64,000 bases of DNA, from the NCBI GenBank assembly GCA_036346255.1, contig CM070619.1, positions 32,494,342-32,558,341 of the forward strand. Reading direction: 5' to 3'. How positions within the stretch are numbered: position 1 is the first letter of the stretch; every line of letters begins with the position of its first letter. A program made the translations under genes and the position numbers. Of the stretch, positions 21,256 through 33,300 are shown in pieces. Source of the DNA: Ampelocalamus luodianensis. Taxonomy: Eukaryota; Streptophyta; Magnoliopsida; Poales; Poaceae. The notes beneath the pieces were generated by a model. That model was not told where the DNA came from. It searched no databases and worked only from the letters and a program-made list of their open reading frames with translations.

Positions 21256-21515
21256 CACTAGGAGTTGATCTCCTTGCGGATGCGTGCCTGCCCGTGGTGC
21301 AGGGAGATGTGCAGGACCTCGAGGTCCCAACAGAAGGGCTTATAGTTGCCGGCGGTGGTGAGGTTGCAGGTGAGCCCGAAGGTCATGTCACCCTCGGCCG
21401 TGAAGAGGTAGCAGTTGTGGCCGATGCCGAAAGGGTATAGGATGTACACGTCGCGCACCAGTGCTGGCATGTTTCGCTTGGTTGTGCAGCCGCTGATGCA
21501 GTTGCCACCATACTG
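21256..21515 (-). pseudogene. Wall-associated kinase (GUB_WAK_bind) ectodomain fragment
   Basis: After a plausible acceptor (TTGCAG, minus strand) at about 21,516 the frame reads YGGNCISGCTTK, then YPFGIGHNCYLFTAEGDMTFGLTC and GNYKPFCWDLEVLHISLHHGQARIR. This is the cysteine-rich galacturonan-binding domain that follows the signal peptide in plant wall-associated kinases (C-x-x-x-C start, PFGIG core, LTC, then a xxVLxISLxxGxxRxR strand). The usual CG-D-V sequence before YPFG is altered. The frame loses similarity after KEINS; no EGF, transmembrane or kinase part is nearby. It is a captured or left-over gene fragment, not a working receptor. Confidence 0.7.
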
Positions 21516-21659
21516 CAACAAGTACGTTGATCAACGAAATAAGCATCTACTTGCGCCTTGAATGACGAGGTATGCATGAACGCCTTGAACGAAAGAAGCA
21601 TCAGAATCGACGACGAAAAGCGCGTGGCGCCGGTTCTGATGTTGTTTCCAAATTGTTAT

Positions 21660-22090
21660 CCTCTGTTGTTTCTGCTGATGTTGCGGTCCGTTGAAAATAA
21701 TGTTGCAGCCTGTTGAAAACAATGTTGTACACTGTTCTTTGGAATATTGCATGTATAGAAAAAAAATGTTGCATCTGTAGAAAAAATGTTGCATCTGTGA
21801 AAAAAAATATTGCATACTGTTCACGGCGATGTTGTATTTTTTTCCAAAGTGCTTTTTTTTCAGATGCTTTGTTTTTTGATTTGTGATGTTGCAACCGTTG
21901 TCCGGAGATGTTGTAACCATTGTCTTAGGATGTTGCAACCATTTTTCGAGATGCTTTGTTTTGATTTGTGGTGTTGCAATCATTGTCCGGAGATGTTGCA
22001 ACGGTTGTCCGAGGATGTTGTAAACATTGTCCGGTGATGTTGCAACCGTTATTCGATGATGTTGTAACCGTTGTCCGAAGATATTATAAC
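21660..22090 (+). repeat. GATGTTGCAACC minisatellite
   Basis: Units of about 24-27 bases (GATGTTGCAACCGTTGTCCGGA) recur roughly 15 times. They are cleanest at 21,885-22,090 and more decayed at 21,660-21,880, where A/T runs interrupt. Non-coding; it abuts the hAT-like element after about 85 bases. Confidence 0.75.
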
Positions 22091-22174
22091 CGTTATGTTA
22101 AAAACAAGGTATATCATGACACATCTCTAAATCACTCGTCAAGGACTCAAAGCATCAACGCCATGATTTGTACG

Positions 22175-22182
22175 GTTGTACC
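22175..22182 (+). repeat. Left target-site duplication of the hAT-like element
   Basis: GTTGTACC here and GTCGTACC at 23,952-23,959 flank inverted ends, with one mismatch in eight. Eight bases is the hAT superfamily length. Confidence 0.75.
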
Positions 22183-22483
22183 TAGACCTACTAATGGTCT
22201 GGAAACCAACCCAAATCCACACCAACCCACTTCAATGAAGCACATAAATTAAATCCAACCCAGCCCACCAATCCATATTCAAAAACCAAACCAACCCAAC
22301 TCACATATAACTTTAATCCAAACCAACTCAAACCATTTACCTTATTATGGGTTCAACCCATTGGAACCCATGGATTCAACCCATTTGAACCCATTCCTAC
22401 CATATACGTGTGATGTGAAGCAGCTGCTGCAGATGGTTCATTTGTTTCATTCAGCACAACAACTAACATGCATATATATGATG

Positions 22484-23643
22484 GAGTCCAGGGCTGCGAT
22501 GCCTCCATCCTTCTATTCGTCAACCCGAGCGGCGCCGCCCAACAACCCGAGCAGCGCCGCCCAACAACCCGAGCCTCCGCGGCTTCGAGGTGATCGACAC
22601 TGCCAAGGCCGCCATCGAGCAAAGCTGCCCCCGCACCGTCTCGTGCGCCGACATCCTCGCCTTCGCCACCCGCGACAGCGTCGACCTCACCGGCAATGTC
22701 TTCTACCAGTTCCCCGCCGGCCGCCTCGACGGCAACGTCTCCATCCGTGCCGAGGGTGTTGAATTAAACTAGTTGTGACAAAACTATCTTTTCAATTCTG
22801 TTTGTTAGTCGGATTGCGATTTTGTTAAGCAATTCCGTTGTTAGTTTTTTTGATTGATAGATGTTAGCTAGTATAGCTTGTTGACTCAGAGTTAGTCTCT
22901 AGTTAGAGTCAGAGTTGAACTTTGTTTCTGTATCAAAAGCAGAAGAGGTTTCAGAGTAGTCTGTAGCAATTCCGAAAACGTGTAAATTTCATATGGCTAT
23001 AAATAACAGAGAAAAGAACAAAAAGACTTCAATTGTGGCAGCGCAAACTACTCGTCTTGGTTCTAAATTGTTCCTCCAAGCAGTAGTTGTTTTGATCTGG
23101 GTCTGAACTTTCAGAATTGTCGTTTTTCTAAACTTTCAGAATCTGTTGTTTTCTGTCAGAGGCCCTCACCCTCCCTGGGCCGAACCTCACGGCGGAGGAA
23201 CTCGTCAAAGGCTTCTGCGATAGGGGCCTCAGCCCCGAGGAGATGGTCATCCTCTCCGGCTCCCACACCATCGGCCGCTCCACTCGACTCCTTCCTATTC
23301 GAGAACGCGAGAGCGGTACATACATGCAAATTAATATACCTACAAGCTGGTGACGATGGAGATCGACCTGAGCACGCCAATGGTGCTGGACAACAACTAC
23401 TACTAGCTCATCCGGGATGTGACGCTCAACGCCTCTGTCAACGCCTTCGCTGCCAACGGGACGCTCTGGAAGGAGCGCTTCGTCGCCGCCATGCTTAAGA
23501 TGGGCAACATCGCGGTCAAGACCGGCGCACAGGGCGAAGTGCGCCTCAACTGCAGCGTTGTCAACGCGGTGCCGTCATCCGCCGCCGCCGAGATGATTGA
23601 GATGCTCCTCCCGGGCGCCGACGATGAGGCCGCCACGAGCTGA
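22484..23643 (+). pseudogene. Captured class III plant peroxidase, interrupted
   Basis: Segment one (22,484-22,756) has VQGCDASILL, the distal haem-side motif without its upstream RxxxHDCF. After a frame change it reads RGFEVIDTAKAAIEQSCPRTVSCADILAFATRD and the PAGRLDGNVSI block. Segment two (23,159-23,643) continues with LPGPNLTAEELV, the proximal haem-ligand motif MVILSGSHTIGRS, then EIDLSTPMVLDNNYY, and LNASVNAFAANGTLWKERFVAAMLKMGN to a stop at 23,641. Joining the two across the solo LTR keeps the frame exactly. The distal histidine region, a stretch after GRS and the FSDDQL block are missing. Class III peroxidases are secreted haem enzymes that oxidise phenolics with hydrogen peroxide. 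This copy cannot be active. Confidence 0.85.
22757..23158 (+). mobile_element. Solo LTR (402 bp) inserted in the peroxidase sequence
   Basis: It begins TGTTGAATTAAAC and ends TTTTCTGTCA, with TG...CA termini. It is flanked by GAGGG (22,752-22,756) and GAGGC (23,159-23,163), a 5-bp duplication with one change. TATAAATAAC near 23,000 fits an LTR promoter. No internal domain is present, so it is a solo LTR left after LTR-LTR recombination, probably Ty1-copia from the short length. Removing it with one duplication copy restores the peroxidase frame. Confidence 0.8.
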
Positions 23644-23959
23644 GACGGCGTACGTATGCAAAGTACAAAGTATATAAATACGGGCTCTAGTGTTGGGACT
23701 CTGTGGTTCAAACTGAATGGAATCGACTCAACCCTCAACCCAAAGTCTCAAACCACAGATAACCCATGGGTTCAAACCGAATGAAACTGAAAATATTCCC
23801 ACCGAACCAACTCAAACCAACCCGTTTCACAAGCAAACCCAACCCAATCCAATCCGTTTTGCTTTTTAACCCATTTGAATCCATCCAAATGTACCCATTC
23901 CTTTAACCCAACCCACGCAACCCATTTGAACCCAAATCATTACCAGGCCTAGTCGTACC

Positions 23960-24387
23960 GTAGGCGCCAGGACTCGTGAGTCATGAACCGGTTGAAATTT
24001 ACGATGAGTGTAGCGTCATTGAAAACCATCGATGGATGGATGATATCGATGGTAATTAATACTGCAATCAAGTATGATTTGAAAGGCAGGGCACTAGCTT
24101 AGTATACTCTAGTCATCTTTCACAACACAAACGAGGCTGTCTTGCTCACGAGACGACCGTACGGCCCTTAAGGGTTGTATAATGTAGACAACATAGGGCA
24201 GAATTGTAAAATCATCACGTTTCTTGAGCTGGTTTCCTACGCTAGCTCGTCGTTACTGTGAAGAAGCAACCGAGTACTGACCGGCAGGCGGCAGCACAGT
24301 CCACGCCTTCACGGGTTCCATTCCACCGACTAACCTACCCAACCCTTTCCCACCACCAGGAGAGAAGCTCGACCGAGCAACCAATCC
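23960..24387 (+). promoter_or_regulatory. Promoter and 5' UTR region of the Ole e 1-type gene
   Basis: The only TATA-like site close to the gene is TTGTATAATG near 24,174, about 210 bases before the ATG. The leader from about 24,205 is C-rich with CACCACCAGG and CCATGG context at the start (ATCCATGGCG), a good plant initiation context. The upstream boundary is the hAT-like element, so the compact promoter is at most about 430 bases before repeats begin. Confidence 0.5.
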
Positions 24388-27300
24388 ATGGCGACGGCGG
24401 CTAGTCCTCTCCCTCGCCGGTGGCCGCTGCTCCTCTTCCAGCTGGGCCTCCTCGCCTACCTGCTGGCGGCGCCCCCGTCGGCTGAGGCGTGGATGGGGGA
24501 GATCCGCGGCCGCGTCGTCTGCGACGTCTGCGGCGACGCTGCCATCGGTCCCGAGGACCACGTCCTCGAAGGTCAGTCTCGTAAACTCTTCTCCTCGTTC
24601 GGATTCGTTGAGCGGCCATCGCGGCCCTCTCTGCGCGTTTGTGGTTTCCCGAGCTAGATTTTCCTGTGATTGCTCCCGCCGATCTCGGGTTAGCTGTTTC
24701 GGATCTCGAAATTCTGGTCTGGGTTTACCTGGTCCAGGAGTTTGAGACGGTGAGCAGAGTGGCGAATTGTGCTTCTACTAGAGAAGTTCGTGTACGGAGA
24801 GCGCGTTTGGTGTCTTTCGGTGGGAACTTTTTGTGGGAAATTCTGTTAGAATTTTTAGTCTATGATAGGAGTATAGGGAGGTGGTAGTTGGTTACTTGTC
24901 ATCTGATCTCGGTGACTCGGTCGAATGGACCTATTTGTTCTAAAAAAACAAAATGAAAACGAGTCATGGTGAATTGCAGCAAATTTTATTTTACCTATGC
25001 TCAAAGTGGTGCGTGTGTGCGTGTGTGTGTGGTCGACTGTCCAGGGCTCAGGGCTCTTGCGTTAGCCAGTGGCTTGAGGAGCGGAATAGACGTGTATCAT
25101 ACAGCTTAGCCAAGCTCTGGTGTGGTGAACCAAACACATTAGCTACCATGAGTAGCTTAAACTAATCGTGCCCTTTTTAGAAAATCTTCAAACAAATTCA
25201 ACCTGATGCCAAAACTCACTCAATTTATCCTCACAGGTGGTGGATTTTTTTGGGGGGTGGGGTGGGGTGGGGGCTGACTCTTATTCTTACTCTGCCAGCC
25301 CATACATGTTTTGAGAACGAATCTAAGCGCATTGGGATTAACTGCTTTCCATTGTGATCGGAACAAATCAAATCCCCAGTTCATATTATACCCTGGCAAA
25401 TCTCTTGCGGGGATCTGGTTTTAGTCAAATTCAATTCTGAATTGGAGGTCAAATCAACTCTCAGATGCTTAATAAAGTTACGGTGGAATTCCCTTTAAAA
25501 GATAAGTTATTGTGGAAGTTTCATGAGTCTTCCTTTGCAGCCTGTCTCAGTTTCTACTTTCTACTCTACTCTTTTGACATTTGTACCTTCTTCAATAACT
25601 ACAAGTTGAAGTTCTCGGCTCCTGAGCTAAGCAAGCTATTAGGGATGGCTAAATATGAACATGTAATGTCTGCAATAGCACCTTGACTAAGTAATTTCTC
25701 GCGCATATATCATTCTTATATTTTTGGATGGTGTAGTAAAGAATTGAAGCCTAAGTTGCACATCATATCTACTACTTGTTGTTACTGTATGGAGATACCT
25801 ATTGAAAATTTTGAGATGCTTTTAGGACCTTTTATACAGCATGAATTCATGTCTTCCAGCAACATATTTATTAGAGAAAATTGCACTGTAGGTCCTTGAA
25901 CTTGTGAGGTGCCACTTAGCTCCCTGAACTTGCATTTTACTATCTCAGCCCTATGAACTTGTGAAGTTGTGCCACTTAGCTCTCTGAATTTGTATTTTAC
26001 TTTCACAGCCTCCTGAACTTGCAAGGTTGTGCCATTTAGCTCCCTGAACTTGTTGAAGCGAAGTTCGTCGAATGCGATGTTGACGACTTCGTCCTCTCTG
26101 AGTTCGGTGGACTCGTCGTCGCCTCGTTCTGGCCGTGTTCATTGTCTCTGTCACCTCACGCTGACAAAAATGAATTCTTTAGGCTCGGGAACGCACCGTG
26201 CTCGCGTCTTTACCGGAGCTCCACCGTCGCAGCTTGCCGCCGCCGTCACCCTTGCCTCCTTTGAGTCGGTCGTGTGAGAGAGAACAGCCAGCGCAAGGGC
26301 ACAATACTTCTCTCTCATGGTGATTCGCTAGCTTAGCCTTTTCTATTAGCAAATGGCCAAATGGACACCGTACAGGGTGAGTAGCTTCTGCTCTAGCATT
26401 GGGAATGTACTTCTCTCTTCCGGTAGGCTCGGAGGAGGCAAGGCGAGGGTAGCGGCAAGGCTGCGACAGTGAGAGCTCTGAAGACGAGCACGACATGGTT
26501 ATTAAGCGTCGCTAAGCGCCGTTGTAAGGCGGCTTAGGGTGCTAGCGTCGCCCGCCTTGCGTCGCCCCGCCTTGCCGGCTCCTCGCAGCGGCTCCTCCCG
26601 GCCTGTCGCCGTCGCGCGGCTCCTCGATACCTCACCACGCGGTTCTCGTGCCTCGCTCGGAGCCTTGGTGGAGGCGGAGTAGAAGGAGAAGAGAGGAGCG
26701 GAGCTCGCTGGATCTTGAGTTAAATGCGACAAGGTGCGGGGGCCACCCGTCGCCCTCGCCGACCGCTTCCTCAAGCCCGTCGCCAAGGACCTCTAGAACA
26801 ACGACGGCGGCCCCCTCCACCGTGCAAAGCCGCCGCCTCCGGATCTCCCGCCACTGCTCCGAATCCGTGCCACCGCGCTGTGCCTCCACGACGACCCCGC
26901 CGCGCTATCACGACTGCCGCGTCCGTCGATTTCGCCTCCCCCGCCATCGATTTCGCCTCACCGCCACCCTTTCAGGTCACTAGTGCCCAGTTGCGTCGGA
27001 TGGGGGGAGAGGGATGCAGAGGTAGGGGGAGAGAGAGACGAGGGAGATGGGGAGAGGAGAGGCGGCTAGGGTTAGATGTAGTTGGGGGCGGGGTGGGCTG
27101 GGCTAAGCTGGCTTGATGGGCTTTTCACATTTCACGTTTTCTTCTCCTTTTCTTTGTTCTTTTCATGTTTGCAGCCTCTTCTCGTACGGTCGTATGTATG
27201 GTCATATGGCGTCCTCATATGGCGTCGCTTAGGCATCCAAGGCGCCGCTTAAGCGGCCAGGCGGTGCCTTGGTGCCTCGTCTCGCCTTAACGCCTTGAAA

Positions 27301-30300
27301 ACCATGGAGCACGGTGTGTTCCTGGGCTCAAAGAATCCGTTTTTGTCGGCGTGAGGTGACGGGGACGATGAATACGGCCAGAACGGGGCGGCGACGAGTC
27401 CATCGGACTCGGAGGGGACGAAGTCGCCGATATCGCATCCGACGAACTTCGCTTCAACGCAAGTTCAGGAAGCTAAGTGGCACTGCCTCGCAAGTTCAGG
27501 GGGCTAAGAAAGTAAAATACAAGTTCAGGGAGTTAAATGACTCAACCTCACAAATTTAGAGGGCTGAGAAAGTAAAATACAAGTTAAGAAACTAAGTAAC
27601 ACAATCTCGTAAGTTTAGGACCTACAAAGCAATTTTCTCTATTTACTAGTACCAATTTGAGGGCTTTAAAGCATATCAACTGTTGTGACACACACAAATG
27701 TATTGAAGCCAGTCAAGTCATAGATCCTTGACCTGGATGTTGGGTTTGAGTTCTAAAACCAGTCATCTCTTCATAATGATGCTTAACCAGTCTATGTTCA
27801 GATTCATGGTGGCCTTCTAGCCAATATCTTTCATGTGGTTATGTTACTCTCTGTCAGACATAGCATTTTCTTGTGACACTACTCAATAGTTAGTGCCATA
27901 GTTACCTGATTCAAGATTCGGGTTCGCGGTACGCCATTTCATAAAAGTAGGGTTTGTTAAGGGGTATACCTCTTTGGTTCGTGAATCGGAGATGGGGTTC
28001 GTGAATCGGAGATGGGTATACATGGTCTTGCAATTATAGAGCAAACAGACAGAAGATCCTAGCTTAGTAATTTAAAAGAAATAAAAAGGAATATGAGACC
28101 ATGGACTAGTCTGTGGGCCTAACCAGCCCAAGATGGTCACTCTCTGACCTAAGCCTCCCACTACACAGCCTCCTCCCTACTCCTCTCTCACAGTGCTGCC
28201 GCCGCCTCCTGACCTCTAGCATTACGCCGCCGCCTCCCTGCTCCTCCTTAACGACGGCAGCGATGGAGACAGCGACGACGAGTAAGATGGTGACGGCGAC
28301 GGAGGTGCCGGAATCCTTCCCTACTGCCATGCTCCTCTCCCTTCTCTCTTTGATTCGTCACCTGGAAGTGAATCAGACCACGAATCATCGTGAATCAGAT
28401 TGCGTTCCAACCCTGAACTGGTTCGCGCGACCGGGATCGGGGTTTGAAGGTGGTTGCCGTGAATCCGGTAACTATGGTTAGTACTCATTTCTCTTGCTTA
28501 CTGTCACCCCTGGCAAATCTTATGGCATAACTTTATGCAGCTTTGCACTATATTATCTTACATAGTCATATTTGAGATTTATGAAGATAAGTTGTGGCGT
28601 TGTACCAGGGAATTGAACATTTACACCAAATTTATTTGATTATTTTACCTTTTATAACTTGCCTATATTTTTGAATTCCTCAAGCAGTACTAAAGCATTT
28701 AATGTGGATCATTGTCTAGAACCTACAAAAACTTGCAGAACCAGTTTTTTCACACAAGGTGTTCATCATATACATGCTAGGTGTGGCATACAATTCAACG
28801 TGTACTCAGTCGATCGATGTAGTTTTAAACAAGAAGGATCCATCCAAATGGACTTTTGTTGAATATATGAGCATTTTTCGAATTACTTTAATCCAGAAAT
28901 GTACTAGATAAATCATGGAGAATACTGTAGCTATTTTCACAAAGCAGGTAGACAAGAACACTATAGATATACGAATTTTTAAAAGGACAGAAACTAGCAT
29001 ACCTATCTCAATGTTCAAGTCAACAACAGATAATAAAAGCTAAGTAAACAATAAGTGCGAGATAGGTATACCCAGATCCAGCGGAAGGAGCAGCAGAAGT
29101 TTTGGTGAGGTTGTCGTTAGTCATCGTGGTAGTAGTTGTGCAGTTAATGTAGATGTAGCAGAGAACTTCGTGGGTGTCGTGGTAGCAGTCGTGCAGATGT
29201 AGACGTAGTAGAAAATCAGATGAAGCGAGCAGCCGCGCGAACGCTCCCCAAAAACCTTATTCGTCCTCGCTCGTGCAAGCCTTCAAGGACGAGGGTTCCA
29301 GAGGTCTGCTCTCCCGGTGTAGCTGTACACGCGTCTTGCCGGGATGGAGATCGCCAGAGACAGCAACAAAATTGTGGGGTTCTTTCTTTGTCTGTTGTAG
29401 AGAGTCTGAAAGAGGAACCAATGCATCGTTTCTACAAAACTAATAGCTAAAACAAAGAGGCGAGGCTTTTTGAAGCGGTCACCATTGATTCGCCATCAAC
29501 GGTGTTAGCAGTAGTTCGCCTATTACTCACAATGGCGAATCGTTCTTCGTCACCGTTTGTTAATGCCATTAACTGCGAGTCGGTGCGTTTCGATTTTTGA
29601 ATAGATAAAGAAAAACGCGCACACACCCAACTCACCTGCGTACACGTGCACATGCACACGCAGCGACTTCAAGACTGCGCACCGCGCGCGCGCGCTGCGG
29701 CTCGGCGAGGCGAGGCAGCCAGCGTGTATTGGCTCTCTCCAATTCCACAAGGGGGTTACCTCGTTCCACCTTTTAAAGTGGTGTAACTCCTATTCAACTC
29801 TTCATATGGGACTAAACAGTTTTAGCACGTGCACATGGGCTTTTGAGATTTTCCAGGAATTAATTAGAATTAAAATTGGGCCTAACCCGTATTAATTCCA
29901 ACAATCCCCCACCAGATCCCAAGGGCACATGTCAAATGCCTTGATCCACAGTATTGTTTTGATATACTAGTGTTTCAATGGAGACCGGTTAAGGTTGAAC
30001 TTCCACCTAGAACAGAAGCTACACTTATCCACAACTGCACAATGGACTAAGTTTTGAATTGACAGTTTTGTGTGAATAAGTTTCACTTAAGTCCTTAACT
30101 AATACTAGGCTATCAGGCATCCCCGCGGGTTGGAGCATATAAGTCATACTCCTGGCCTATTCATGAGCTTCCTAGAGATTACCCTATCTCATAGACTGTG
30201 ACTAGTAGTCGGGCTCATATAGGTGTGTTCTTTCAAGACCGTTCTGTAGGACAACATCTTTGTTTAAACAAGCCACAAAACACATTAAGATAAAAATCAA

Positions 30301-33300
30301 CCTGCCATACAGATTTAGGACAGAATTGCATCTCCAATGGAGTGGGTCTATAAAGGTACTCTCCTTCCAGTTAACCAATAGCTTGTTTCGCCAATCCTAC
30401 TTCACGGGATCTCCGATCACATAGGATGGGTTACCACTATGGTATAACTCACGTGGGCCTCAAACCCATCTCCCTCGATGCATTGTCTATCACATTCCGT
30501 GATAAACCCTTCGTAAAGGGATCTGCCAGATTCTTAGCTGTTTGGATATATTCCAAAGCTATTACTCTGGAGTTTCTCATTTTTCTGACAGACTTCAGTC
30601 TTCTCTTCACATGTCTTGATGCCTTCATATTATCCTTAGAATCGTTCACTTTGACGATCATAGTCGATTGTCACGATTCATCGAATAGCCGTGCGGTTTT
30701 CAACCACCGCAAATCCATCAAGAGCTCACGGCCATTCGGCTTCAACGATGGCGATATCTAATCCGTGAGTTACGCTTCTATTGTTGACCTCGTTAAGATG
30801 GTCTGCTTGCAAGACTTCCATGAAACAGCGCCACCTCCAAGTGTGAAGACATATTCACTTGTGGCTTTAATCTCATCAGCATCAGATATCCAGTTTGAAT
30901 TGCTTTAACCCTCCAGTACCCTGGGGTACCCGGTATAGTGAATGCCATAACTAATATTTTCTTTAGATAGCGCATTACCCTCTCAAGAGCATGCCAATGA
31001 TCATCTCCCGGATTGGATACAAACCGGCTTAGTTAGCTCACAGCAAACAAACGAGATGTCAGGCCTGGTACCGCTAGCTAAATACATGAGTGAACCAATT
31101 ATCTGAGAATATTTCAATTGGTCTCTAACTATTCTCCGATTCTTCCTAAGCAACACGCTCGGATCATAAGGTGTTGGAGAGGGTTTGGAATCGCTATAAC
31201 CAAAACGACTCAGAATCTTCTCCACATAATGGGATTGTAACAATGTAATCCCATCATCATCACTTCTCAACAGTTTGATGTTCAAGATAACATCAGCTAC
31301 CCCCAGATCTTTCATTTCAAAATTCTGAGACAAAAAATCCTTGACTTCCTTAATCACATTAAGGTTGGTACCAAATATCAGTATGTCATCAACATACCGA
31401 TATAGAATGACTCTCTTGCCCCCACTATAGCGATAATACACATATCATCGACTTTATTCACAATAAAGCCTGCAGATGTTAAAGTTCTGTCGAACTTTTC
31501 ATGCCACTGCTTAGGTGCTTGTTTAAAACTATACAAAGATTTCAACAACTTGCACATCTTTCCTTCTTGACCATCTACTACAAATCTATCTGGTTGTTCC
31601 ATGTAAATTTCGTCGTCCAACTCTCCATTTAGGATAGCCGTCGTAACGTCCATCTGATGAACGAGAAGACCGTGTGAGGCAGTCAGAGATAGTAGTACTC
31701 GAATAGTGGTCAATCTAGCTACAGGTGAATAAGTATCAAAGAAATCTTCGCCTTCCTTTTGGGTATAACCCTTGGCCACAAGTCGTGTCTTGTACTTCTC
31801 GATAGTACCATCAGGCCTAAGCTTCTTTTTGAACACCCACTTACATCCTACAGGTTTACAACCACAAGGACGCTCATTGATCTCCCAAGTTCCATTAGAG
31901 ATAATGGAATCCATTTCACTACGGACTGCTTCCTTCAAGTATTCCGCATCTAGAGGAGCATATGCTTCAGAAAGGGTACTTGGAGTATCATCCACAAGGT
32001 ACACAATGAAATCCGGACCAAAAGACTTTGCAGTCCTTTGTCTTTTACTCTTTCTCAGAGTTTTATTGTCTTCCTCCTCAGGAATTTCCTCAGGGGTTTG
32101 CTCAAAATATTCCATTGGAATGGCAGGTTCAGGAGTTGTATCAGGCTCCTGACTCGATGAACTAGGCATATCTTTCATCGGAAAATTATTCTCAAAGAAT
32201 GTAGCATCTCTGGACTCCGTAATTGTACCGACATGCACGTCAGGTACTCAAGATTTCACCACTAGAAATCTATATCCAATGCTATGGTGAGCATAGCCTA
32301 GAAAGACGCAATCTACGGTTTTTGGTCCAAGCTTACGCTTTTTGGAAATTGGCACATTGACTTTCGCCAAACAACCCCAAGTGCGCAATTATGAAACTGA
32401 TAGTCTTTTTTTCTCCCATTGTTCATATGGGGTTATCTCTTTATTCTTTGTGGGAATCCTGTTTAGGACATGACATGAAGTCAATATAGCCTCCCCCCAC
32501 CATGCTTTGGAAAGACCCATTTGTTTCTAACATGGCGTTAACCAAATCGATTAGAGCGCGGTTCTTTCATTCAAAGAACCTGTTTGATCGGGTGAATAGG
32601 AGCGTCCTCTCATGAATTATACCATGTTCCTCACAGAATAAATTGAACTCATTAGAAAAGTACTCGCCGCCACGATCAGACCTAACCCTTTTGTTTTTCT
32701 TTTCAAATTGGTTCTCAGCTTCTGCTTTATAGATTTTAAAGTAGTGAAGAGCTTCATCTTTAGTTTTCAGAAGATACACATAGCAGAACCTAGTGGAGTC
32801 ATCAATCAAAATTATAAAATATCTATTACCACTTTTTGTCAACACACCATTCATCTCACGCAGATCTGAATGTATGAGTTCTAATGGTGCCAAGTTTCTT
32901 ACCTCCGCAGCCTTATGAGGTTTACGAGGCTGCTTCGATTGCACACAAACTTGACATTTAGAACCTTTGGCAAGGGTGAATTTCGGGATTAACTCTAAAC
33001 TGGCTAACCGTGTCATGCAACCAAAATTTATGTGATAAAGTTATAAATGTCAAATAGTAATCTTATTACCACTGCAAACATGGTTCACAATATTATTACA
33101 CAAATCTGAAAGAGATAAGTGGAACAAGCCTCCGCACACATAGCCTTTACCAACAAATTGTCCACACTTGCAGTTGATGTAGATGTAGTAGAGAATTTCG
33201 TGGATGTCGTGGTAGTAGTCGTGCAGATGTAGACGTAGTAGAAAATCAGATGAAGCGAGCAGTCGCGCGAACGCTCCCCAAAAACCTTATTCGTCCTCGC

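Larger units (their letters stand above)
22183..23951 (+). mobile_element. hAT-like non-autonomous transposon carrying a peroxidase gene fragment
   Basis: The ends are TAGACCTACTAATGGT and, inverted, TAGGCCTGGTAATGAT, directly inside an 8-bp target duplication. Both subterminal regions (22,200-22,400 and 23,690-23,940) are packed with short CCAACCC / AACCCATTTGAACCC repeats. No transposase is present. The interior is a class III peroxidase gene piece, so this looks like a gene-capturing hAT element. It later received a solo LTR. Confidence 0.75.
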
